Assembly (NCBI GenBank): GCA_945897545.1
Contig: CAMDGJ010000155.1
Span: 1-6,639, forward strand
Direction of reading: 5' to 3'
DNA length: 6,639 nucleotides
Source: Flavobacterium psychrophilum
GTDB taxonomy: Bacteria > Bacteroidota > Bacteroidia > Flavobacteriales > Flavobacteriaceae
Below, piece by piece: positions 1-5,822 of the stretch. A program made the translations under genes and the position numbers. The first letter of the stretch is position 1. Every line of letters begins with the position of its first letter. The notes beneath the pieces were generated by a model that saw nothing but the letters and a program-made list of their open reading frames with translations, was not told where the DNA came from and made no database searches.

Positions 1-71
1 GTTTTAGATAATAGAGAATAGAATATAGAGAATACAGAATTTAGATTTTACTAAAACCTAAAAAAAGAAAA
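1..71. repeat. AT-rich leader with short direct repeats, upstream of bshB1
   Basis: The decamer ATAGAGAATA occurs at 11-20 and again at 25-34, with related GAATA-type units around it (for example 35-40). GTTTTAG at 1-7 is matched by its inverse complement CTAAAAC at 51-57, so the whole stretch could form a weak stem with a long loop. I see no convincing -7/-33 promoter and no Shine-Dalgarno sequence before the ATG at 72; the A-rich run just before it is normal for this phylum. Low-complexity GAATA-like strings are, from memory, common between Flavobacterium genes, so this may be a genome-wide repeat rather than a specific regulator. Confidence 0.4.
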
Positions 72-788
72 ATGAAACTAGACATATTAGCTTTTGGAGC
101 GCATCCTGATGATGTAGAATTAGGTTGTAGTGGCACTATTGCTAAAGAAATTTCCCTTGGGAAAAAAGTGGGTATTATTGATTTAACACGTGGCGAACTA
201 GGTACTCGTGGTTCAGTCGAAATTCGGAATCAAGAGGCTGCCACTGCAGCAAAAATTTTAGGAGTTTCGGCCCGCGAGAATCTGGATATGCGTGATGGGT
301 TTTTAATAAATGATGAAGCACACCAAATGCAAGTCATTAAAATGCTGCGAAAGTACAGGCCAGAAATTGTATTGTGCAACGCCATTGACGACCGTCATAT
401 CGATCATGGAAAGGGAAGTCAATTAGTTTCTGACGCATGTTTCTTGTCGGGTTTGATGAAAATTGAAACTGAACTAAATGGCCAAAAACAAGACGCTTGG
501 CGACCAAAATTAGTCTATCATTACATACAATGGAAAAACATTACACCCGACTTCGTAGTTGATATTTCAGGATTTAACAACAAAAAAGCGGAATCAATTT
601 TAGCCTATAGTTCCCAGTTTTATAATCCAAATTCTGATGAACCTGAAACATTGATAGCATCAAAAAACTTTTTGGAAAGTATTAATTATAGAGCTCAGGA
701 TTTAGGAAGATTAATTGGCACTGATTATGCTGAAGGATTCACGGTCGAAAGATATTTGGCAGTCAATAGCTTAAGCGACTTGATATAA
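72..788 (+). CDS. bshB1: Bacillithiol biosynthesis deacetylase BshB1
   Basis: The product (238 residues) is a cytoplasmic zinc-dependent N-deacetylase of the LmbE/PIG-L family. BshB removes the acetyl group from N-acetylglucosaminyl-malate, the second step of bacillithiol synthesis, to give GlcN-malate for BshC. The zinc site is visible: AHPDD at residues 10-14 (H11 and D14 as ligands, D13 as likely general base) and RHIDHG at 108-113 (H112 as third ligand, H109 nearby). The LTRGELGTRGS segment (38-48) is characteristic of the BshB1 subgroup. Length is normal for the family and the ORF is intact. The ATG at 72 places the usual MKLDILAFGAHPDD start correctly. No bshA or bshC lies next to it here, which is usual because bsh genes are often scattered. 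The alternative is another LmbE-like deacetylase, but the motif match makes BshB1 much more likely. Confidence 0.93.
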   Translation: MKLDILAFGAHPDDVELGCSGTIAKEISLGKKVGIIDLTRGELGTRGSVEIRNQEAATAAKILGVSARENLDMRDGFLINDEAHQMQVIKMLRKYRPEIVLCNAIDDRHIDHGKGSQLVSDACFLSGLMKIETELNGQKQDAWRPKLVYHYIQWKNITPDFVVDISGFNNKKAESILAYSSQFYNPNSDEPETLIASKNFLESINYRAQDLGRLIGTDYAEGFTVERYLAVNSLSDLI

Positions 789-804
789 TTTTTTGACTAT
801 TTTC

Positions 805-835
805 TTTGTAAAAGAAAACTTTAATACTATATTTG
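805..835 (+). promoter_or_regulatory. Promoter of tRNA-His
   Basis: TTTG at 805-808 and TATATTTG at 828-835 are separated by 19 bases, matching the Bacteroidota primary-sigma consensus (TTTG at -33, TAnnTTTG at -7). Transcription would begin near 840, about ten bases before the tRNA. The tRNA is therefore probably transcribed independently of bshB1, which ends at 788. Confidence 0.72.
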
Positions 836-850
836 CACTCGTTAAAAATG

Positions 851-924
851 GTGGTTGTAGCTCAGCTGGTTAGAGTATTGGTTTGTGGTGCCGAGGGTCG
901 CCGGTTCGAACCCGGTCAGCCACC
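851..924 (+). tRNA. tRNA-His (anticodon GTG)
   Basis: The cloverleaf folds completely. The acceptor stem is 851-857 with 917-923 (one G-T pair), and the D arm begins at 860. The anticodon stem is 878-882 with 890-894 and encloses the loop TTGTGGT, anticodon GTG at 885-887. The T stem is 900-904 with 912-916 around TTCGAAC. The G at 850 can pair with C924, giving the extra G-1:C73 pair that identifies tRNA-His to histidyl-tRNA synthetase. Only CA, not a full CCA, follows C924, so the CCA end is probably completed by the CCA-adding enzyme. No copy of its 3' end was seen elsewhere in the window, so there is no sign that an element integrated into it. Confidence 0.96.
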
Positions 925-932
925 CAGAACGC

Positions 933-963
933 AAAAGCTTCGAAGAAATTCGAGGCTTTTTTT
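933..963 (+). terminator. Rho-independent terminator after tRNA-His
   Basis: AAAAGCTTCGAA (933-944) pairs with TTCGAGGCTTTT (949-960) around a GAAA tetraloop, with one T-G wobble, and the 3' arm runs into a tract of seven T residues. It ends the tRNA transcript. The A-rich 5' arm could also help to stop the M28 peptidase transcript arriving on the other strand (its gene ends at 1011). Confidence 0.88.
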
Positions 964-1010
964 GTTGGATTAATTTTAGAGATTGAAAATTTCAACCTAC
1001 GATCTGTAAC

Positions 1011-2027
1011 TTAATTCCCGCTTTTGTCAACCACCGGTCGATTTTCTCTGTTCGCCAATTCCCAAGCAATAGTAAACGCCAATTGCGTTCTTTTTGCCAA
1101 AGCATCAAATTCAATTTTATCTACTTCATCTGTTGCTTTGTGATAATCAGCGTGTACTCCTGTAAATAAAAAAACAGCTGGAATGCCATTTTTTGCAAAA
1201 TTGTAATGATCTGAGCGGTAATAAAACCGATTGGGATCCGTTTTATCATTGTATTTGTAATCTAAAAACAAGTTTACATAGTTTTTATTGGCGTCCTCGC
1301 AAATAGTAAATAAATCGGAAGAAAGATAATCAGAACCTATTAAATAGACATAATTACTAGAATCATTGTGAAACGCATCGTGGCGGCCAATCATATCAAT
1401 ATTGATGTCGGTTATTGTGTTAGCCAAAGGAAACAATGGATTTTGGGAATAATAACTGGAACCCAATAGTCCGTGCTCTTCGCCCGTTACATGAAGAAAT
1501 AGTATTGAACGTTTTGGTCCGTGACCCTCTTTTTTGGCTATAGAAAAAGCTTGTGCAATTTCAAGTAATGCAACAGTTCCAGAACCATCATCATCGGCAC
1601 CATTGTATATTTCGCCATTTTTTATTCCTATATGATCATAGTGGGCAGAAATCACGATTACTTCGTTCGGCTTTTCTGAACCTTCAATAAAAGCCCAAAT
1701 ATTTTCAGAATCGGGTAAGTTGTCATTGCGAATTGCATTCAAGAACGAAGCAGGAACTTTTTGATAATAATCCGTTGCCCCTTTTGGAAAAGAAACAGTA
1801 TTAGTCTTATATTGATTGATAAGATATTCTCCCGCTTTTTTCTGTCCAGCAGAGCCTGTTTCCCGACCTTGCATTTCATCTGATGCTACAATGTAAAGAT
1901 GTGTTTTTAAATCCTGCGCGGTTATCGACTTCATATATTCCGTTGGACTTACATCCAAGACGCTGTTTTTTTGAGAGGTACACGAAAGTGATACGACGAG
2001 TAATAAAAGAATTAGAATTTTTTTCAT
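1011..2027 (-). CDS. M28-family metallopeptidase, predicted lipoprotein
   Basis: A 338-residue M28 zinc (amino)peptidase. The N-terminus is a lipoprotein signal: KK, a hydrophobic stretch, then a lipobox SLSC with Cys16 as the lipidation site, so the mature enzyme is membrane-anchored on the periplasmic or outer face. The dinuclear zinc centre is complete by comparison with Streptomyces griseus aminopeptidase: H129 in SAHYDH, bridging D146 in GADDDGSG (143-150), catalytic pair E183-E184 in TGEEHG, D211 in NIDMIGR and H296 in HADYH. No PDZ, PA or extra C-terminal domain is visible, so this is a minimal M28 enzyme that probably releases N-terminal amino acids from peptides. The upstream dienelactone hydrolase gene ends 37 bases before this ATG, suggesting co-transcription. 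Substrate specificity cannot be read from the sequence. Confidence 0.9.
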   Translation of the reverse strand: MKKILILLLLVVSLSCTSQKNSVLDVSPTEYMKSITAQDLKTHLYIVASDEMQGRETGSAGQKKAGEYLINQYKTNTVSFPKGATDYYQKVPASFLNAIRNDNLPDSENIWAFIEGSEKPNEVIVISAHYDHIGIKNGEIYNGADDDGSGTVALLEIAQAFSIAKKEGHGPKRSILFLHVTGEEHGLLGSSYYSQNPLFPLANTITDINIDMIGRHDAFHNDSSNYVYLIGSDYLSSDLFTICEDANKNYVNLFLDYKYNDKTDPNRFYYRSDHYNFAKNGIPAVFLFTGVHADYHKATDEVDKIEFDALAKRTQLAFTIAWELANRENRPVVDKSGN

Positions 2028-2064
2028 TATGAATAGACTAAGTATTAATATTTCAATTTATATT

Positions 2065-2838
2065 TTATTTTTTTAAAACTTCAGCCAGGAAAATTTTAAA
2101 ATGTTCCCAAGACCTCATTGCTGCTTTTTTATTATAAGCTGCACCTTTTGAGTTATCAGTTCCAGATTCTGGGTTGGTGAAAGAATGAACAGCATTGGCA
2201 TAATAAATCATTTGCCAATCGGCTTTTGTATCATGCATTTCTTGTTGAAAAGCAGTAATTTCTGCTGCGGATTCATAAGGATCATCTGCTCCGTGACACA
2301 CTAAAACCTTCGCTGTTATTGGTTCTACTGTTCGAGTTGCATCTTTACCCAATCCTCCGTGAAAAGATACTACACCTTTTACATTCATATTCGCTCGAGC
2401 CGCTTCAAGCGCTCCAGTGCCTCCAAAACAATAGCCAATTACAACAATATTATCAGGATTTGCTCCCGATTGGATTAATTGATCTAATGCTAATGCAATC
2501 CTTTTTTGGTACTCTTTATAATTGGTTTTGTAAAAGCCAGCATTTTTCCCAGCTTGAGCATAATCTTTTGGATAATTGCCTTCTCCATAAATGTCGGCTA
2601 CGAATGCGTAATAGCCCAATTTAGACAAGTTTTCTGCAGTGTCTTTCGACAATTTGTCAATTCCCATCCAAGCGGGAAGGATTAGAATTCCAGGTTTTTC
2701 AATACTCTTTTTTATGGGAGCAATTTTAAAACCATTAAGATTTTGATTTCCATCCTTGTATTGAACTGGCTTCAATTGTGCAAAAGTTTGATTTGTAATT
2801 AGTAAAATTCCATAAAATAAAAATAGTAAATTTTTCAT
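2065..2838 (-). CDS. Secreted dienelactone hydrolase family protein
   Basis: A 257-residue alpha/beta hydrolase of the dienelactone hydrolase (DLH) family. Residues 1-20 form a Sec signal peptide ending in TFA, with predicted cleavage before Q21, so it acts outside the cytoplasm. The Cys-His-Asp triad is visible: C137 in GYCFGG (nucleophile elbow), D186 in HGADDP and H218 in AVHSF. The PAWMGID segment (55-61) and the FxADIYG motif (79-84) are family hallmarks. Classic DLH opens dienelactones in chloroaromatic degradation. Exported Bacteroidota members have no proven substrate that I can name, so only ester or lactone hydrolysis can be inferred. It is the first gene of a probable two-gene unit with the downstream M28 peptidase. 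The ATG at 2838 fits the signal peptide. Confidence 0.9.
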   Translation of the reverse strand: MKNLLFLFYGILLITNQTFAQLKPVQYKDGNQNLNGFKIAPIKKSIEKPGILILPAWMGIDKLSKDTAENLSKLGYYAFVADIYGEGNYPKDYAQAGKNAGFYKTNYKEYQKRIALALDQLIQSGANPDNIVVIGYCFGGTGALEAARANMNVKGVVSFHGGLGKDATRTVEPITAKVLVCHGADDPYESAAEITAFQQEMHDTKADWQMIYYANAVHSFTNPESGTDNSKGAAYNKKAAMRSWEHFKIFLAEVLKK

Positions 2839-2855
2839 TGCTAATTTTTTTTTAA

Positions 2856-2885
2856 CAAATATCTAAATAATAATAATAATACAAA
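2856..2885 (-). promoter_or_regulatory. Candidate promoter of the DLH-M28 unit with a TAA/TAT repeat spacer
   Basis: On the minus strand TTTG (2885-2882) is followed after 18 bases by GATATTTG (2863-2856), one mismatch from TAnnTTTG. The start point would be near 2851, leaving a leader of about 13 bases before the ATG at 2838. The spacer is almost entirely a trinucleotide repeat, read on the plus strand as TAATAATAATAATA at 2868-2881. This is a pattern match only. Confidence 0.42.
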
Positions 2886-2943
2886 CCAAAACAAAAGTTA
2901 ATTCCTGTATCGCATCATAAAATAATTCTACGCAGCCTATGAT

Positions 2944-3054
2944 TTATTCGCCAGGATGATAGCTGCGTTCAGCATTTTTTTGAAGATCTTCTTTGTAAAA
3001 TAATACATCCTTGAATTGTCCTTTTTGAAAAAATGTGCAAAGTTCTACAAGTGA
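2944..3054 (-). pseudogene. Possible C-terminal gene remnant (36 codons, no start)
   Basis: One minus-strand frame is open for 36 codons between a TGA (3057-3055) and a TAA (2946-2944). It has no start codon, but its composition is protein-like: SLVELCTFFQKGQ at the start, then FKDVLFYKEDLQKN and the end AERSYHPGE. The mix of charged, aromatic and Gly/Pro residues is less biased than expected of random AT-rich DNA, so it may be the tail of a lost gene. I do not recognise the family. A second frame of the same strand reads a comparable stretch, so chance cannot be excluded. Confidence 0.22.
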
Positions 3055-3348
3055 TCAATGGAAGTTATTACCGATGGAAAAAATGAGGTTGACTATTTTT
3101 TGGCTGCCTTATTTTTTTGTGCTGTGAAGTGTCTGTGGAACGGAGGGAGGCACGACCGACTGGAACAGCCGAACGAAACAAAGGGAACGACCGTAGAGAG
3201 ACCTATTGATTGCTTCGCCTGTTCGAGCAAAGCTCTCGGGTGCCCGTGATGTTTGTGACGGAAATGTTATTTTGGAATTGTTTTTTTGCCTAAGGTATAG
3301 AGATATAGTTATCAGTCATAATAATATTAAACTCTAATGCAGCTTGTG
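3055..3348. other. Gene-free stretch with a GC-rich block
   Basis: I support no gene here. By hand count 3131-3250 is about 57% G+C, far above its AT-rich surroundings. It contains ACGACCG twice (3152-3158 and 3187-3193), a small hairpin GAGC-AAA-GCTC near 3215-3225 and GGGTGCCC near 3238-3245. A 63-codon plus-strand reading (3058-3249) spans it, but that product is Cys-, Arg- and Gly-rich, matches nothing I know and changes character half-way where the composition changes. The block could be a mobile-element remnant or a structured RNA. No function is claimed. Confidence 0.45.
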
Positions 3349-3420
3349 AAAAAATTACTGGTGCAAGTTGCGAAGCGTAAATTTTTTTTCTAAAAAACTG
3401 TGCCAGTAATTTTTTAGAGT
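3331..3420. repeat. Large imperfect inverted repeat (hairpin/cruciform)
   Basis: AAAAAATTACTGG (3349-3361) and CCAGTAATTTTTT (3403-3415) are perfect 13-base inverted complements, extendable inward by about three pairs including wobbles. Outside them ACTCTAA (3331-3337) matches TTAGAGT (3414-3420). The interior holds further small stems, for example TTGCG with CGTAA around 3368-3379 and T6 with A6 around 3384-3397. It lies downstream of the minus-strand abiE operon and could act as a bidirectional terminator, since each arm runs into T residues on one strand. Its size and layered arms would also fit a small non-autonomous element. I see no target duplication. Confidence 0.6.
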
Positions 3421-3509
3421 GCTGGCAAAGGAGTGGCAATTGAAATGTAAAACGACCTTTACCATTAAATAATAAAAGACGTTGTAATTATAAAAAATGG
3501 TTTCACTAT

Positions 3510-4448
3510 CTATTTTTTGTCCATTGGATATAGAATGCTTTCCAATTTATCATACGCTTCTTTGTGCTTTTGAACAGGCATTTTTTCAAGATTTATCATT
3601 TTCCAAATTACCGAAGGAAGATTAGCAATAACAGTACTATTTTCCATTTCTAATAAAGTCCAATCAGGATTTTTGCTTTTGAAAGACAAAAGAAATTTCT
3701 TTTCATTGTCTGTCATTTGAGAATTGATTTGGTGAATTAAATTCTCTCTAGCTTCTTCCAATTGTTCTAAAGGAACAGCTACTTCTGCCATTTGTTTGAA
3801 TTCGGTTTCGTAAATTTCGCTAATATCTTTTCGATTTGGAGCTAATAGTTCTGACATTGGTCGTTGATGACTTATTAGAAATATTAAAAATGTTTTCCGT
3901 AAATTATCTGTTAAACCTTCATTTTCGAGAAGAAATTTCACGTCAAATAAATCTCTTGGATGCTGTCTGTCTAAAGCTGCGCATAATTTACCTGCATATA
4001 AATCTGGAAGTGAAGCCACTTGCATTTCTGCATATCCAAATTCTTTTTCCACTTCTTCAGCAACTTCCATTCTAACTTCTGAAAAAACAGTTCCTCTTAT
4101 CACTGGTGATAATTCTACTTTGATACGTATTTAATCTTGACTTACTATTAATCGTAGTGCATCGCTTTGGTCGTGTGTATTTTGTACTTTAGTTCGTGGT
4201 ATTTTCTGCTGAATAAGTATACTTAATCTTGACAAAGCTGCTTTAATATTTAGCAATGCTGTTTCTCGATCATCCATCGGGATGTATAACAAATCGATGT
4301 CAACCGAAAGTCGAGGCAATGCTCTGTAAAACAAATTGATTGCAGTTCCTCCTTTTAATGCAAAACATTTTTCGGTATCTACCAATGGTAAAACACGAAC
4401 TAAAAGTTGTACTTGTCTACGGTATATATTGTTTGCGCCTAAAGCCAT
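3510..4448 (-). pseudogene. abiEii: AbiEii-type nucleotidyltransferase toxin, interrupted by an in-frame stop
   Basis: Read through, this is one 312-codon frame, a normal length for AbiEii toxins of type IV toxin-antitoxin systems (a nucleotidyltransferase fold; MenT relatives modify tRNA ends). Codon 106 is TAA (4133-4131). The part before it (105 residues) carries KGGTAINL (32-39) and RLSVDID (46-52) with D50 and D52, the metal-binding motif. The part after it, still in the same frame, begins IRIKVELSP (K110 and E112, the second motif) and continues with LYAGKLCAALDRQHPRD, the third motif (K154, D160, D166 in full numbering). Two ORFs therefore result: 4448-4131, and one that could restart only at a GTG at 4103 (197 residues). 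Neither fragment has all active-site motifs, so the toxin is probably dead. The start ATG overlaps the end of abiEi by 10 bases. A sequencing error at the TAA is the main alternative. Confidence 0.88.
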
Positions 4449-5224
4449 TCTGGAACTGTTATTTTATATTTAGTATCTAATTTTCCGCCTTTTATGAGCA
4501 TTCTATTTCCAGAACCCAATGTTATGTTTTCTCGATTTATTTTACCCAACCAAACATAATTCTGTCGGTCTGCAAACCAAAAGAAAAGCCGTTTTACTTT
4601 TACATTTTGACAGCATTCCAGTATTTTTTGTAAATTTCTGGGTGACAATGTCGTTAGTCCTTGCATTAATTGGTCGGCGTGTTCAAAAGTTATTTTTTGT
4701 GGTACGTCTAACAATACTTCAAGATAGGCTCTTTCTGTTGTAGATAGTATTAATTTTCTATTGTCATTATCCCAATCCCTTTCTGATGTAAAAGGTTGAA
4801 ATTGTTTGTTTTCTTCTGAATTTTCAACAAATAAACTATTTGTAGTATGTCTAACAAATTTCACATTCAAATCTAAATTTGTTACCCATTCTGGCAGTAC
4901 ATCATTTCCGAATAAATGCACTATTTTATTTTCTGAAAGTGATAAGTAATGTGATAATCCTTGCATTTCAAGCGCTGTTAAACCGCCTACAACAAAATCT
5001 AATTTCAATACTGATTGCAACGAGAAAACCACCGATTGCCAAGTTATTTTGCTAACATTTCTAACATAAACCCCTTTGCTTATAGATTCTACTTGATTGC
5101 TTTTTACCAAATTATCTATTGCGTGACGGCTAAAATTATTTTCCATAAGCCATTTATGAGTGGCTATTAAGCCCTCTGGCATTATTTCGTATAACTCTTT
5201 TCTTCGTATTACATTTATAGCCAT
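4439..5224 (-). CDS. abiEi: AbiEi-family antitoxin / autorepressor (type IV TA)
   Basis: A 261-residue protein of the Bacteroidota AbiEi type. Residues about 10-55 form the N-terminal winged helix: a GLIATHKWLMENNFSRHAID segment followed by NLVKSNQ and SISKGVYVR, the usual recognition helix and wing. VGGLTALEMQGL (79-90) opens the C-terminal antitoxin domain, which continues through LILSTTERAYLEVLLDVP (158-175) to the end. In characterised AbiE systems (Streptococcus agalactiae) AbiEi binds inverted repeats in its own promoter through the winged helix, and its C-terminal domain neutralises AbiEii without stable complex formation. Here two palindromes flank the promoter (5246-5262 and 5309-5325). 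The stop codon lies inside the start of abiEii (ATGGCTTTAG shared), implying translational coupling. The ORF is intact although its toxin is interrupted. The start ATG at 5224 fits the family N-terminus. Confidence 0.9.
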   Translation of the reverse strand: MAINVIRRKELYEIMPEGLIATHKWLMENNFSRHAIDNLVKSNQVESISKGVYVRNVSKITWQSVVFSLQSVLKLDFVVGGLTALEMQGLSHYLSLSENKIVHLFGNDVLPEWVTNLDLNVKFVRHTTNSLFVENSEENKQFQPFTSERDWDNDNRKLILSTTERAYLEVLLDVPQKITFEHADQLMQGLTTLSPRNLQKILECCQNVKVKRLFFWFADRQNYVWLGKINRENITLGSGNRMLIKGGKLDTKYKITVPEWL

Positions 5225-5245
5225 AATTTAAAAGTTTAGCTTATT

Positions 5246-5262
5246 GCGGTGTTAATCGCCGT
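5246..5262 (-). promoter_or_regulatory. Proximal AbiEi operator
   Basis: GCGGTGTTAATCGCCGT is an imperfect 17-bp palindrome (8-base arms around a central A) and shares TAATCGCCGT exactly with the distal site at 5309-5325. It covers the predicted transcription start (about 5262), where repressor binding would block initiation. Assignment to AbiEi is inference from family behaviour and position. Confidence 0.72.
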
Positions 5263-5266
5263 CATA

Positions 5267-5299
5267 CAAAGATAATGTAAATTATTTAATCTATGTAAA
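5267..5299 (-). promoter_or_regulatory. Promoter of the abiE operon
   Basis: On the minus strand TATCTTTG (5274-5267) matches the Bacteroidota -7 consensus TAnnTTTG exactly. A poorer -33 candidate, TTTA, lies at 5299-5296 with a 21-base spacer. The promoter is enclosed by the two operators, as expected for an autoregulated toxin-antitoxin operon. The leader to the ATG at 5224 would be about 38 bases. Confidence 0.55.
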
Positions 5300-5308
5300 T
5301 TAAATATT

Positions 5309-5325
5309 ACGGCGATAATCGCCGT
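5309..5325 (-). promoter_or_regulatory. Distal AbiEi operator (perfect palindrome)
   Basis: ACGGCGATAATCGCCGT is a perfect palindrome with 8-base arms around one central A. It lies just upstream of the -33 region of the abiE promoter. Its centre (5317) is 63 bp from the centre of the proximal site (5254), close to six helical turns, so both sites lie on the same DNA face. This fits cooperative repressor binding. Confidence 0.75.
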
Positions 5326-5530
5326 TGAATTTAGAAAAAGTAAATTATTTCGCATTGTGATGTGCGATATGTTTTCTTTTTTAGATGATTTTCGGAACGT
5401 AAAATTATAGATTTTGCTGCTATTGGAAGTTTTAAAAATAAAAGTTGCCCTCGTTTAATAAACTTAAAATTGCATAATAAACTTGATTGGTTTATTTGAC
5501 TTAATCTTCGCCCAGAGTTTGCTTGATCAA
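5326..5530. other. Gap between the distal operator and the DUF6922-like gene, no supported gene
   Basis: I see no gene that I can defend. A minus-strand frame is open across 5331-5588 (85 codons), but it overlaps the end of the DUF6922-like gene out of frame and its product is a featureless Ser/Lys/Leu/Cys mixture. TCGCA (5350-5354) and TGCGA (5363-5367) form a short inverted repeat with an 8-base spacer. It differs from the AbiEi operators and could be a weak hairpin. No nucleotidyltransferase motif occurs in any frame, so no toxin partner follows the DUF6922-like gene here. Confidence 0.4.
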
Positions 5531-5818
5531 TTAAAGTGCAAAACGAAGAAATGGTTTTACATTGTATCTTTTTGCCACACTTAAACACACTTTGTTACTG
5601 ATATTCTCTGTTGTTAATTTTAAGTATTTAACAATGTCTTTAGCAGAATATAGTGTTTCTAATTTTAGAATGTCTGTTTCAAATGTTTCTGGAGTTGTTG
5701 CAAACAAAGCCCTTTGGATAATAATAGCCTTGTCTTTAGAAAGATTAAGTTTACTATAATCCATATCCCAAAATAAGTGTTTTGGAAAAATTGTTGCTAT
5801 GTTTACTGATTTGTTCAC
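5531..5818 (-). CDS. Small DUF6922-like protein, putative antitoxin-type partner of an AbiEii toxin
   Basis: A 95-residue soluble protein. The N-terminal core IFPKHLFWDMDYSKLN (10-25) followed by DKAIIIQRALF (29-39) matches the pattern I associate with DUF6922 (F/I-P-x-x-L-F-W-D-x-D, then a segment ending IIxRxL). The C-terminal half, LYSAKDIVKYLK and then ISNKVCLSVAKRYNVKPFLRF, matches its helical part. As recalled, such genes often sit beside AbiEii-type nucleotidyltransferases and are presumed to be antitoxins. Here the only such toxin is the broken one already paired with abiEi, 1.1 kb downstream on the same strand. The start is GTG at 5818: an in-frame stop lies 9 bases upstream and the next Met is residue 19, inside the conserved core. 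Family assignment is from memory of the motif, and the antitoxin role is inference. Confidence 0.7.
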   Translation of the reverse strand: MNKSVNIATIFPKHLFWDMDYSKLNLSKDKAIIIQRALFATTPETFETDILKLETLYSAKDIVKYLKLTTENISNKVCLSVAKRYNVKPFLRFAL

Positions 5819-5822
5819 TATG

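Noticed and set aside
851..924. tRNA-His as integration site of the accessory region
   Set aside because: No direct repeat of the tRNA 3' end was found elsewhere in the window, no integrase is present, and two ordinary genes separate it from the AbiE region.
2319..2624. 101-codon plus-strand frame
   Set aside because: It lies entirely inside the dienelactone hydrolase gene on the other strand. Its product is Leu/Gln/His-rich without motifs, the usual antisense shadow.
3058..3249. 63-codon plus-strand frame over the GC-rich block
   Set aside because: No family resemblance; the composition changes abruptly in the middle with the DNA composition, and no promoter precedes it. Openness is explained by high GC.
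3440..3500. Integron attC-like site between the inverted repeat and abiEii
   Set aside because: Fragments such as AACGACC and GACGTTG were tried against the attC core consensus (RYYYAAC, GTTRRRY) but do not pair into the required arms.
3836..4075. 79-codon plus-strand frame, with similar frames at 4519-4743 and 5562-5759
   Set aside because: All are antisense to abiEii, abiEi and the DUF6922-like gene and show only Leu/Phe-rich products typical of shadows.
4131..4148. Frameshift as the cause of the split toxin
   Set aside because: The start of the second part (4103) differs from 4448 by 345 bases, exactly 115 codons. The break is a nonsense codon, not an indel.
5331..5588. 85-codon minus-strand frame
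   Set aside because: It overlaps the end of the DUF6922-like gene out of frame and has no recognisable motif or promoter.
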